Source of the DNA: Thermoguttaceae bacterium | Lineage (GTDB): Bacteria > Planctomycetota > Planctomycetia > Pirellulales > Thermoguttaceae | Length of the DNA: 52,433 bases | NCBI GenBank assembly: GCA_017557195.1 | Contig: JAFZAL010000043.1 | Location: forward strand, 1-52,433 | Direction: 5' to 3' | Part shown: positions 16,354-25,398 of the stretch, piece after piece | How the letters are laid out: every line of letters begins with the position of its first letter | Numbering within the stretch: position 1 is the first letter of the stretch | Notes under the pieces: generated by a model | What the model was told of the DNA's origin: nothing | The model's input: only the letters and a program-made list of their open reading frames with translations | Databases searched by the model: none | Translations under genes and position numbers: made by a program

Positions 16354-18447
16354 TTATGCCTCCATAATAGTTTTGATGATTCTATAAATTTTATCAATCA
16401 ATGCGTTTAATTCTTCTTTACGCATTATAGTGATCCTGTTTGCATGTTCACGTTTATCAATAAGATCATTTAAGGGTAACAAGAATTCTGGCGGTATGAT
16501 ATCAATTTGATCATTAGAGATCTTCTTATAATCACTCAGCCTGCGCGCGATCATTTTTAAAACTCTAATTTCTGTTTTAAGAAGCCATGCGATAATGCTA
16601 GTTCCAAGGGATTGAGCATTGCCCTCAAGCGCATATTGTAGCAGTTTTTGCCTGGGTGTCAATAATGACTCAGGAAAATCTCCAAAACCAGCGTCTTTTG
16701 CTCTCTGTTGAGCTGCTGAAACAGCGTTTGATATTGATATTGATATTGATCGACCGTCAAGCAACAAGCAAAAAGCTCGCTGCGTTGCTCCATATAGCTT
16801 CTCAATACACGGTAACGCATCGAATTCGTCCGCATCATTGGCACATCGGAAAAATTCCACATCCCAAAGTTTTCCTTGTAAGACGTTGTCCATTTTATCA
16901 AACAGATAAACGTCAAATTTGTCATGCAAATTACACTTCGCTTTTAGACGCAGATTACTAACAGATTTATCCTCGCTATCGCTCGTCAATTCATTATCTG
17001 ACGAGGCATCCGAAAAACGAATGGACGGAAAAAGCGTCGTAACAACATTATTCATAAATGCGTATTCGCTTTCATCGTAAACTTTCGAATAATTAGTCTC
17101 GCCATGCGTATCCTTATTACGTCTGTTTTTCAATATGTCTTGTATTATTGAAAGAACGTTCTTATTGTTTTGGCACACCTTGTTAAACGAGAAATAGGGG
17201 TCGTTGTATGAAACAAGAAGCGCAAGCGGTAAAACAACATTCATATCCGCCGTTCCATTTTTTTGAAAACCTTCAAGCATTTTAGGATTAGGAGCGTGGA
17301 TTCTGTTATTTATATCCTGCGAAATATTTAAGTTGTTAATAGCTTCTTGAATGTGCAATTCATTGTTCTCATAAGCGTCAACCATCATCAGTTGCAGCTG
17401 TTTATTGGTTGACTCACAATTCTTAAGCGCGTAAAATAGCGCCCATTCAATAACAGAATAAACGTCCGCTCCCCTTTTTTCTCCATTCCTGTTAATCCTT
17501 TCGCCTCGTTTTAAAGCGCCAATCAATTCAGGGTAGAGCTTCTCATTATCTGGCGTTTCATAGGGCAACATTTGTTTTTTATCCTCTTTTTGTTGCAGAT
17601 TAGCATCTATCTGCTTTTGTTCCCATTTAATAAAGTCTGAACGCACGCTTTTATTTTTTGTCATAAGATTCAAATATGCCGATTCTAATATGGGAACGTA
17701 GTGTTCATCCAATTTAGGCGCGTAGTCTTTACCAAATGGGTTCAGAATTCGCCAATCGCTATTGCTATTATTCAGCACAACCATACGGACGCGCAAGTAA
17801 CACGGTTCGGAATTGTTAGAAACAACAATATTTTTTTCTGAAGTGTTATGATAGATTTTTCCTATCAAATTATAACGTCGAAAAAAGGATAATATATCCT
17901 TTGGGGTGGGCAAATTGCGGTCGTCATCTTTAAAATATTTGGGATTGGGAGGAAGCTTCCACAGCTTAAATTCTTTTAAGATGCAAATATACTCACTGTT
18001 ATTTTTTAATACTTCTTCTGCTTGCAATCCCGGCTCTTTGATTGCAGGAAGAAGCTCTCCTGATATGCAATCCTGAAATAAAACGCGAGTTTCGAATTCC
18101 GATGGCTCATACTCTTTTTCACTATCGATCTTTTCAATGTCATTCAATGTGTCAGGATTCAACTGATATATTTCATCAATTTTACCCTTATCGATAAGTC
18201 TTGATAAAATAATGTTAACCATATCTACTGACAAACATATTTCCTTTGCCAAATCCTCGGGTTTATAAATTCCGCACGCCAGCAGTTTCAGAATGCAAAA
18301 TTCAAAAGCATTTAATCCTTCTCTGGAATTGTGACTTGATTTAGGAATAATTATTCGGATCAGTCTGAACGGCCACGCCAATTCACGAGAATGGCCAATA
18401 ATAAATGGGGGGTTATAACCTTTATTGAAGTCATACAGTCTTTCCAT
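16354..18447 (-). CDS. Unknown protein with N-terminal winged helix and HEPN-like RNase motifs
   Basis: A 697-residue protein I do not recognise as a whole. Residues ~45-105 read as a winged helix-turn-helix (AFEFCILKLLACGIYKPED, then LSVDMVNIILSRLIDKGKI). The middle is mixed alpha/beta and charged. Around residues 430-475 a helical stretch carries KNRRNKDTHGE (R443-x4-H448), close to the RN-x-x-x-H motif of HEPN ribonucleases; a second helical block at the C-terminus ends in LIDKREHANRIT (R666, H668), possibly a degenerate HEPN copy. A role as an RNA-targeting or sensing subunit is possible but only inferred. It starts 8 bases after the helicase stop and ends 3 bases before the McrB-like gene. 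Confidence 0.6.
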   Translation of the reverse strand: MERLYDFNKGYNPPFIIGHSRELAWPFRLIRIIIPKSSHNSREGLNAFEFCILKLLACGIYKPEDLAKEICLSVDMVNIILSRLIDKGKIDEIYQLNPDTLNDIEKIDSEKEYEPSEFETRVLFQDCISGELLPAIKEPGLQAEEVLKNNSEYICILKEFKLWKLPPNPKYFKDDDRNLPTPKDILSFFRRYNLIGKIYHNTSEKNIVVSNNSEPCYLRVRMVVLNNSNSDWRILNPFGKDYAPKLDEHYVPILESAYLNLMTKNKSVRSDFIKWEQKQIDANLQQKEDKKQMLPYETPDNEKLYPELIGALKRGERINRNGEKRGADVYSVIEWALFYALKNCESTNKQLQLMMVDAYENNELHIQEAINNLNISQDINNRIHAPNPKMLEGFQKNGTADMNVVLPLALLVSYNDPYFSFNKVCQNNKNVLSIIQDILKNRRNKDTHGETNYSKVYDESEYAFMNNVVTTLFPSIRFSDASSDNELTSDSEDKSVSNLRLKAKCNLHDKFDVYLFDKMDNVLQGKLWDVEFFRCANDADEFDALPCIEKLYGATQRAFCLLLDGRSISISISNAVSAAQQRAKDAGFGDFPESLLTPRQKLLQYALEGNAQSLGTSIIAWLLKTEIRVLKMIARRLSDYKKISNDQIDIIPPEFLLPLNDLIDKREHANRITIMRKEELNALIDKIYRIIKTIMEA

Positions 18448-18455
18448 AGCTCTTA

Positions 18456-21400
18456 TTACTCCATTCTTGTGATTGTTTTCATTTCACGACAAAGTCTCAG
18501 GAAGTCAAATAGCCCCGGAACTTTTTCATTGGCGAGGTCTGTATTATAAAAATCAGAATCTCCAACAACTACCAATAATTTCTTTTGTCGACTCATGCTA
18601 ACGTTGAGTCGGTTATACACTTCCAAAAAGCCAAATGGGTATTTTCCTAAAATTGGCTTTTCTGGATTCGCCGTTCTAACAAGCGATAAAAACACTACGT
18701 CAAACTCCATACCCTGAAAGGAGTCTACTGTGCCTATCCGCAAACGATCGTCTCCAACAGCATTCGACTTGAGGTATTGTTCACCAAGATATTCAGATAT
18801 CAATTCTGCCTGAGCCTTGTAAAATGTAATAATTCCAAATTTAAGACGATTCTCAGAATTGCTGGTTTGTGAATTGTCGAATTCAATCCACTCTTTCAAT
18901 TGACGGCATATAACGGACGCTTCCGCAGGTCGCGTCCAACTGTTATTCTTTTTTCTCATTCCGCCATTTTTAAATGGAACGTCTATCCAGACAGCGCATT
19001 TTCCATCTGTTCCTGGAAGCTGATGGACAAAGTAACTCTCATCAAGCCCCGAATCAAATTTTTCTTCTGGATCAAACCGTTCATAGAAATTTCGGCTGAT
19101 AAAATCGCCTAAAATCGGATGCATTCGATATTGTGTTTTAAGCGTAATGCGGCGTGTAATATTATCCGCTTTTTTCAAAGCAGGCAATCGTTCCGTAAAC
19201 ATATACTCAAACATGCTTTTTTTGATCCATTCGATTTCAGAAACCTTATCAAATGTTGTATTGTTTTGATTGACGTTATTGTTTGTTTCTTCCTCCATTC
19301 TTTTAATAACGTCATCGTCTATTAGCTGAGGCAGCTGTCGATGATCGCCGACGAGGATAACTCGTTTACCCTGCTTTAAGGCAATCATCAAGTCCAGCGG
19401 ACTAACGCGAGCAGCTTCGTCAACAACGACAACATCGAACCACTTGGAGTCTTTCAAATTTACTATTTCATTATTATTATCGCTTTGCTGACATGTAGCG
19501 GCAAAGGCAAAACAATAGTCCACAAGGTCTTTTGAAATGCCTTCAGGATTATTTTCCATTTCGAATAACAATTCCGCCACGGCGGCGGTTTTTGCATTTT
19601 TAATCGAATAGCCATTACGCTGGATAACGTCGATCGTATCCTTAATCAGAGTACAGACCTTATCACGCAGCTTTTCTATTCTATAAACCGGCGCTGGCGT
19701 ATATAATTTGAGCAATCTGCGTTTAAGACTTTTCAATTCTTTTAAAAATGGCGGCGTTTCAGAGCGGTTAATCCATACACTTGCCTTTTCAAGCAATTCT
19801 CTATCCGCTTCATTCAAATTTTCATTTCTTAACGCTTCTAAAGCGTGTACCGCGCGTAACGCCCCATCATCCGCAAAACTGTTTTCTGTTGTTCTCAGTC
19901 CTCGAATAAAAGGAAGCGCCGAATTCTCTGCCTGTTCGCTATTGAGTTCGTTTTGAATCTGTGCGAGTTCATTTTGTAAACTTTTTCGTAATGATTTGCT
20001 GATATATGGATACTTAATAGCTTGATTGAGCAATTGAATTGCCGTTTTTGTAGATGGGTCATTAATATAGTTTATATATAAAACCCTCAATTGATTTTCC
20101 TTGTCAACTTCTTCAATTTCTTTATGCTTTTCTCGAAGATCTTTTATTCTGTCTTTACACCAATCGAGCATTTGACTCTCTAATGGCGATAAACCGTTAG
20201 CGTTATTCTTTGATGAACGTTTGCCAAATTTTGGTACAGGCAATCCATTGATATTCATGCGTTTATTCATATTCTCAACAGCGTCATGCTGATAACTGGT
20301 CAACAGCACGCTCCCTTTCATCGAGACGCATTTATATTTTTCCTCATTGAGTCTTTCAATGATTGCTGCAATAACTGTAGTTTTTCCTGTGCCAGGAGGG
20401 CCTTGGATAAGTGCAATATCCGGCGTGTTAAGCGCAAGTCGAATAGCGTCTACTTGCACGTCTGTCGGATCTTTATCTTTGAACACTTTATTATTAACAA
20501 AGCATGACAGCGGTTCTACATTAGGATGCTTCTGCGTAGGAAGAATTACTCCGCCTTCTTCAATTAAAAGTCCAATATTAGGGTTGGCAGCTCTGCCGTT
20601 TTGAATATCGTATCGAGCAAAAAGCCGCCGCATAATTGGCGTTATTTCTCTTTTAATGGGATAAATGAGTTTCTTATTTTTTAAAAACTCATAAATATCT
20701 TCATTGTTGGGAATCGATTCTCCGTTGTCTACATTTATCGTCAACGTTAATTCTCTACTGACAGGATCAAAACATCTTTTGCGAAAAAGAACGCCGAGTT
20801 TTTTTGATTTCTTACGGTAATACTCATCATTGGCTTCCCTTTGTATAACACTGTTATAATATTCAGCGAACGACATCTCCAGATCGGTCAGATAATCTGG
20901 CAATTCTTCATCGTCAACGCAATGCAGAGCGTCAACTTTTTCACTTTCCAGCATCGACTTTTGGTCTTCATTTAGATCATGGCATTTTACAACAATCGCG
21001 TCTCCTTCCTTATCGTCTTTATTCACGCTGATAATCGTAAAAGATATTATCCCTAATTTACGGACATTCTCAAAGAACATTTCTCCCTCAACGATTTGAA
21101 ATTCATCCCATTTTTTAAGATAACTCCCATCATTCTCTATGAGCTTGTCCAATTGACATTTCACAACAAAAGCGACCGCCCCTGTTGCCGTCCAGTCAAC
21201 AAACTTTAAGTTTCCGCATGCAAGCCGTATCGCAGAATCGCTTTTATTACGCAAATAGGTTAACTGAGAAGTTAATAAGATTGTCTCTCCATTTCCTTTG
21301 CTTTTTTGGGAAAGAGAAAAACGGATATCTGATCCAAGAACGGCAAAATGACCATGGTCGTCAATAACATTATAGTCATCGGATTCATTTTTAACATCCG

Positions 21401-21950
21401 GTTCTGTTTCTTCAGAATTGTCATCGTTTGAAGACTCATTACGATTATATTCCTTGGCAGCATCGCCTGCAAGCAAGAAAAAATATTTTTTCCCGGAATG
21501 TTCGAACGTACAATTATCCTCTAGAATATGAATAGCTTCATTGAGAGAGAGCTTTTCATTCTTTCTCGACTTGTTATATCTTCTCAAACTCTTAAGAACG
21601 GAATTAGCAAGCGTCTGTTCATCTATTCCAATCTCAATATCGTTCATGACTTCGAGTAACTTGCCATTAAACTGAACAATATTCAGTTTAGCGCTCCCGT
21701 CTGGAGCGCGGTCTGTAAGTTTAGCAAGAATAGTTTGACCAGACGCAAGTTCGAAGGTCAGTTCATTGGCGCTGGCAGAGTTGGTTGGCTTAACGGTGAA
21801 TATTTTATCCTTTATATACAATTTAAGTTCGCCGCGGCATTCAGGATTTAATTTAACTTCTTGTACATCGCCAATCGGCAAGCGTTCCGCAGCATTTTTT
21901 GACTTGACGCGTAATGAAAAACTCGGAGCGGGTATTTCTTCAAACTTCAT
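18456..21950 (-). CDS. UPF1-like superfamily 1 helicase with large N-terminal extension
   Basis: An 1164-residue SF1 helicase. Motifs in order: Walker A GPPGTGKT (517-524), motif II VVVDEAARV (841-849), motif III GDHRQLPQL (868-876), motif IV QYRMHP (940-945), motif V VDSFQGMEFD (1075-1084) and motif VI NVSMSRQKK (1116-1124). These match the UPF1/DNA2-like SF1B branch acting on RNA or DNA. About 310 residues lie between motifs I and II, longer than in simple helicases and largely helical. The first ~490 residues are unassigned and could bind nucleic acid or partners. An AGGAG Shine-Dalgarno lies 7 bases before the ATG; the kinase gene stops 20 bases upstream. Likely the nucleic-acid motor of the operon. 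Confidence 0.9.
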   Translation of the reverse strand: MKFEEIPAPSFSLRVKSKNAAERLPIGDVQEVKLNPECRGELKLYIKDKIFTVKPTNSASANELTFELASGQTILAKLTDRAPDGSAKLNIVQFNGKLLEVMNDIEIGIDEQTLANSVLKSLRRYNKSRKNEKLSLNEAIHILEDNCTFEHSGKKYFFLLAGDAAKEYNRNESSNDDNSEETEPDVKNESDDYNVIDDHGHFAVLGSDIRFSLSQKSKGNGETILLTSQLTYLRNKSDSAIRLACGNLKFVDWTATGAVAFVVKCQLDKLIENDGSYLKKWDEFQIVEGEMFFENVRKLGIISFTIISVNKDDKEGDAIVVKCHDLNEDQKSMLESEKVDALHCVDDEELPDYLTDLEMSFAEYYNSVIQREANDEYYRKKSKKLGVLFRKRCFDPVSRELTLTINVDNGESIPNNEDIYEFLKNKKLIYPIKREITPIMRRLFARYDIQNGRAANPNIGLLIEEGGVILPTQKHPNVEPLSCFVNNKVFKDKDPTDVQVDAIRLALNTPDIALIQGPPGTGKTTVIAAIIERLNEEKYKCVSMKGSVLLTSYQHDAVENMNKRMNINGLPVPKFGKRSSKNNANGLSPLESQMLDWCKDRIKDLREKHKEIEEVDKENQLRVLYINYINDPSTKTAIQLLNQAIKYPYISKSLRKSLQNELAQIQNELNSEQAENSALPFIRGLRTTENSFADDGALRAVHALEALRNENLNEADRELLEKASVWINRSETPPFLKELKSLKRRLLKLYTPAPVYRIEKLRDKVCTLIKDTIDVIQRNGYSIKNAKTAAVAELLFEMENNPEGISKDLVDYCFAFAATCQQSDNNNEIVNLKDSKWFDVVVVDEAARVSPLDLMIALKQGKRVILVGDHRQLPQLIDDDVIKRMEEETNNNVNQNNTTFDKVSEIEWIKKSMFEYMFTERLPALKKADNITRRITLKTQYRMHPILGDFISRNFYERFDPEEKFDSGLDESYFVHQLPGTDGKCAVWIDVPFKNGGMRKKNNSWTRPAEASVICRQLKEWIEFDNSQTSNSENRLKFGIITFYKAQAELISEYLGEQYLKSNAVGDDRLRIGTVDSFQGMEFDVVFLSLVRTANPEKPILGKYPFGFLEVYNRLNVSMSRQKKLLVVVGDSDFYNTDLANEKVPGLFDFLRLCREMKTITRME

Positions 21951-21970
21951 TGTATATTCTCCTTATGTAA

Positions 21971-23368
21971 TTAATCCTGTTCGATGCTGCCGACAAATTC
22001 AAATTTTAAACCTGGAGGAAATGGATCCGTACCGAGTGCGTGTTTTACAGTTCTGCTTTCCCAATTAATGTCGGCAATGTATTCCTCGGAACCTCCTGAC
22101 GTCAACGAAAAAGGATGAAAAAGACGATGAGGCAACGTTTTCTGAAATGAAACCTTGTTGCCATCAAATAAATTCATCTGCCAACGATCTGTTTTGGCAA
22201 TAACAAACGCTGGTCGCGGCTTTTCGCAATATGGACACCCCTCGAAGACCGGAGCGTTAAAATAGCTCATTTTGCAATGCGGGCAAACGATTGAATTATC
22301 AAACGCTCGCGCCAGTTCCAAAGCCCAGAATGACATGGAAGGACGTCTGTGCGGCTGCAAACGTCCTGCACCAAAGGTTTCTTGAAACAGCGTTCGCAAT
22401 GGTGAATTCAAGACCACTTCACGAAAACTTTTTCCTCTGGCTGAATTGCTCTTGTCTTGTTCATCATCGATGTATGGTAAATACCCAGCGTATGCTTGCT
22501 GTGTTATATCTGAAGAAATACTTTGCTTTGACCAATGTCCCTCTTCTACCATTTTACCAATAAAAGGATGGTACAGAGTAAGAATTCTAAATGCCATAAC
22601 AGCAAAAGCCCAACAATCGGTGCGCGGACGAACAAAAGCTTTGCCCTGAACCAATTCAGGCGCGCCAAAAGTCGGCGTGTAAATAAAGTTGCCGCCCCTG
22701 AATGATTCCAGACAAAGATTGTCGGCGTCAATGAGCCAACAATTACATGAAGTCTCGTTGTCAATATACCAGGAATCACATGGGATATCTTTTCCAACAA
22801 AATTGTCAGCGCTTTTTTCTATAAAAACGTTATTGTCAGAAATATCCCCATAGACGATTCCGGCATTATGTAAACGCGCTAAAATTGACGCACATTTATA
22901 GAGCGCATAAAGGCGAAAACGCGTGGATCCGGTTTCGGCATAATATGCCAATTCTTGAGCAAAATCCTTGTCTTGGATTTGAGATAGCCAATCAGGAAGA
23001 TTGTCTTTTGAAATGGCATTATGGCAGTTTCCTTCTTTAAAGAAAATGGAAAACGGATTCATGTCATTCAATAATCTCATTACGTAACCGGGCTCATCTC
23101 GCAGACAGGCTATCGGAAATGAGATATGAATGCCTTTGGGTAACGGCAGTGTGCGAATATAGCTAAACACTTCATTATACTTAGCGACCCAGTCTGGATA
23201 TCGTTCGAATTTTAAGGGTTGCTTGATTGCCAGGTTCTTGTCGGTCGTTCGATATACAACGCCTTGACCGCCACTGGCAATCTTACTATTGGGGGGAATA
23301 ATGTGTTTATACCCTTTTTCGTCTATTACTTCTTTTTGTTCGTCTAATTGTTTTTGTTCATTACTCAT
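21971..23368 (-). CDS. Serine/threonine protein kinase with C-terminal zinc ribbon (TerY-P type)
   Basis: A 465-residue eukaryotic-like kinase. It shows the glycine loop ASGGQGVVY (31-39), lysine in LAIKQ (K49), catalytic loop YGDISDNNV (D175, N180; tyrosine replaces the usual H/R), a DAD in place of DFG (214-216) and GAPE (235-238). After the kinase fold, CPHC (362-365) and CPYC (378-381) form a zinc ribbon, followed by a small beta-rich tail. A kinase of this design beside a PP2C phosphatase and vWA proteins is the TerY-P triad described by Aravind and colleagues in tellurite-resistance-like systems. Its ATG overlaps the phosphatase stop by 4 bases. The substrate is unknown; the vWA proteins or the AAA+ machines are candidates (inference). 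Confidence 0.9.
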   Translation of the reverse strand: MSNEQKQLDEQKEVIDEKGYKHIIPPNSKIASGGQGVVYRTTDKNLAIKQPLKFERYPDWVAKYNEVFSYIRTLPLPKGIHISFPIACLRDEPGYVMRLLNDMNPFSIFFKEGNCHNAISKDNLPDWLSQIQDKDFAQELAYYAETGSTRFRLYALYKCASILARLHNAGIVYGDISDNNVFIEKSADNFVGKDIPCDSWYIDNETSCNCWLIDADNLCLESFRGGNFIYTPTFGAPELVQGKAFVRPRTDCWAFAVMAFRILTLYHPFIGKMVEEGHWSKQSISSDITQQAYAGYLPYIDDEQDKSNSARGKSFREVVLNSPLRTLFQETFGAGRLQPHRRPSMSFWALELARAFDNSIVCPHCKMSYFNAPVFEGCPYCEKPRPAFVIAKTDRWQMNLFDGNKVSFQKTLPHRLFHPFSLTSGGSEEYIADINWESRTVKHALGTDPFPPGLKFEFVGSIEQD

Positions 23369-24090
23369 AATTCTTCCTGAATACTGTAATAACAGACCAG
23401 CGTCTTATCATCGGAATGCTTCGGAACCGGCCAGTTTTCCAACATTTTTCGAATACCGCGCGAGGCGCCCGAAAAACTGTAATTATTCCCCCTTTGACAA
23501 ATTTGACGAACGAATTCCGCTCTCCTTTCAGGGAGCAGACCGTCTGCAACTTCATCGGTGCAAAGGATTATTGCGTTGCATTCGTTTTGCGGAATCAATC
23601 TTGTTTTCCATTGCTGAATTGTTGTACATTCAGAAAGGGGGGTGGTTTGATTGGAAAAGCAGTCGCCCTTGTCTTCCATCAACTCAAAATAGGAGCCATC
23701 TGTTTTTAGCGCCCCAATTAAGCCGTCTCCAAGCATTCCTAATACAATTTGTCCTTCGATGGGGCGAATTGCAAACAGGCACGTTGCAGCGCAGTTTTCT
23801 GGAGCAAAAGGCTTGATGAGTGAAAGCCAATTCGCGTGAATCTGTTCAACAAGGGCGTCGGTTTTGTCATTCATTTCGAGCCACATATTGGCGGCAAAAA
23901 CAACCGCGCGGCACGCCGCACAAGAACCAAAATGGGCCATTGAACATGAACCAACTCCATCTGAAACAACAACAGCGTTACCCCATTTGCGTCGAATAAT
24001 GCTGAACGAATCCTGGTTAGGTTTGCATGCTCTGGCATGTCTCGCCCCTCGTACGCTTGCGCCAAAAGATTTCCATCTGGTGACTGTCAT
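23365..24090 (-). CDS. PP2C-family protein phosphatase
   Basis: A 241-residue metal-dependent phosphatase. Metal-ligand motifs are visible in order: PNQDSF (D27), VVSDGVGSC (D44-G45), MLGDGLIGAL (121-123), LCTDEVADGL (177-185) and HSDDKTLV (D227/D228). Length is that of a bare PP2C catalytic domain. It presumably reverses phosphorylation by the adjacent kinase. The start overlaps the second vWA gene by 4 bases (ATGA) and its stop overlaps the kinase start in the same way, so vWA, phosphatase and kinase are translationally coupled, supporting a single signalling module. Confidence 0.92.
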   Translation of the reverse strand: MTVTRWKSFGASVRGARHARACKPNQDSFSIIRRKWGNAVVVSDGVGSCSMAHFGSCAACRAVVFAANMWLEMNDKTDALVEQIHANWLSLIKPFAPENCAATCLFAIRPIEGQIVLGMLGDGLIGALKTDGSYFELMEDKGDCFSNQTTPLSECTTIQQWKTRLIPQNECNAIILCTDEVADGLLPERRAEFVRQICQRGNNYSFSGASRGIRKMLENWPVPKHSDDKTLVCYYSIQEEL

Positions 24091-24617
24091 TCATCCTCCT
24101 CGTTGTCGTTCTTGTCATTGTTTGCAACAGGAAGCCAGTTGTCTAAAATCAAAAAAAACTCATCTGTGGTAAGTATCTCATTGTCTTGCCAAAATAAAGC
24201 TGAGTCATTTCCAATTTTAACAATGCGAATTGTATCGGGAGGAAGTTTGGATATCAAACTTCTCATAGCATTAATGTCGTTTTTTGACCAGCAGGCATCA
24301 GTTAGCAACAGGATTTTATCATCAGATACTGAATCAATAAAATCCAGTAACGACGCCTGGTTGGCCATCCCTTGACATTTCAACAGCGCGGAAGGAAATT
24401 CATCGTCGGGATTCCAGTCAATAATAATAGTTCTGGCATCCCAGCGCACAAGCTTAACTTCAGCGGCTCCGTATCCCAATCGGATATATTGTTCGACAGC
24501 TCGTACAATTCCACGCGTGAGCATAAATTTATCATCCTCCGACATGGAACCAGACGAATCGCAAACAATATAAAGCGTTGGGGGCTTAGTAAATGGTTTC
24601 ACCGTCATCATCCTCAT
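24087..24617 (-). CDS. Second vWA domain protein (TerY-like, short)
   Basis: A 176-residue von Willebrand factor A protein with the metal-ion-dependent adhesion motif DSSGS (20-24) and ILLLTDACW near residue 105, where TDA replaces the usual TDG. It lacks signal peptide and membrane segments, so it is cytoplasmic. The chosen start overlaps the previous vWA gene by 32 bases; in-frame ATGs 2 and 3 codons later are equally possible. The stop overlaps the PP2C start. Close to TerY in size and context; probably a metal-dependent scaffold or phospho-substrate in the TerY-P module (inference). Confidence 0.82.
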   Translation of the reverse strand: MRMMTVKPFTKPPTLYIVCDSSGSMSEDDKFMLTRGIVRAVEQYIRLGYGAAEVKLVRWDARTIIIDWNPDDEFPSALLKCQGMANQASLLDFIDSVSDDKILLLTDACWSKNDINAMRSLISKLPPDTIRIVKIGNDSALFWQDNEILTTDEFFLILDNWLPVANNDKNDNEEDE

Positions 24618-25377
24618 CAGTTTTGCTCGAATGTTTCATCATTAATTGAATGCTGGCATCCGGAGGTATCTCATTGGGATTCTTTGAAGTTGTACGCGTC
24701 AAAGTAGACGACGTAACAAAATTGAAAAATGTCGTAATCTGCTCTGCGGTGTCTGCTTCTTGCACGGTATGCGTTGTTCCCTCAATAAATCGAGCCAACA
24801 TCTTACGATCAGCTTCCTTGCTGATAGCAAGCGCCATGCGATCGCACTTGGATGAGCGCCCATTTTGAATGAAATCTGCCAAACGACCTTCCCAGTCGTC
24901 ATTCGGTCTGCCGTCTGACACCAACACAACAAGAGGTCGATAGCTGCCGCTTGGAATCCTGCCGCTGTTTTCAATGAGGTCCTTGGCGATTTCCAAACCT
25001 TTACCCAAAGGTGTCTCATTATCAGCCTCAAGATCAGGGCATCGAACTTCGGCTGCAGTGGTTGGCGTTACAAACAGTCGAGTGTCTTTTCCAAAAGTGA
25101 TAATTGAGATAAGGAGTTCAGTTCCCTCCTTCTCAAAATTGGCAAAAGCCGCCAACATATCTTTCACGCATTTATTCAAAACCGCAATACGCGTTGTACC
25201 GCCTTCAACAATTCGCACGCGGTGACCGTCGCGAATTTCGATTTGGCCGGTATCGTGCGTTATGGCTGAAGGATCCGTAATGATGTTCATGCTGTCGCTT
25301 GTATCCAGCAAAAGAATTACCGGAAGCGCTTTGGGTTCTTTGGCAGTGAATTCTGACGCGTCTAAAAATTTAGCCAT
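24586..25377 (-). CDS. vWA domain protein (TerY-like)
   Basis: A 263-residue cytoplasmic vWA protein. MIDAS residues are complete: DTSDS (25-29), the threonine in DNETPLGKG (T122) and LVSDGRPND (D155). The C-terminal ~40 residues are polar and variable. A clear AAGGAG Shine-Dalgarno precedes the ATG. It is the first of four consecutive genes (vWA, vWA, PP2C, kinase) with overlapping ends, matching the TerY-P arrangement. The two vWA proteins differ in length and sequence, so they may have distinct partners, one perhaps docking the radical SAM enzyme just upstream (inference). Confidence 0.9.
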   Translation of the reverse strand: MAKFLDASEFTAKEPKALPVILLLDTSDSMNIITDPSAITHDTGQIEIRDGHRVRIVEGGTTRIAVLNKCVKDMLAAFANFEKEGTELLISIITFGKDTRLFVTPTTAAEVRCPDLEADNETPLGKGLEIAKDLIENSGRIPSGSYRPLVVLVSDGRPNDDWEGRLADFIQNGRSSKCDRMALAISKEADRKMLARFIEGTTHTVQEADTAEQITTFFNFVTSSTLTRTTSKNPNEIPPDASIQLMMKHSSKTDEDDDGETIY

Positions 25378-25398
25378 TTTTGTCTCCTTGAATAATGG

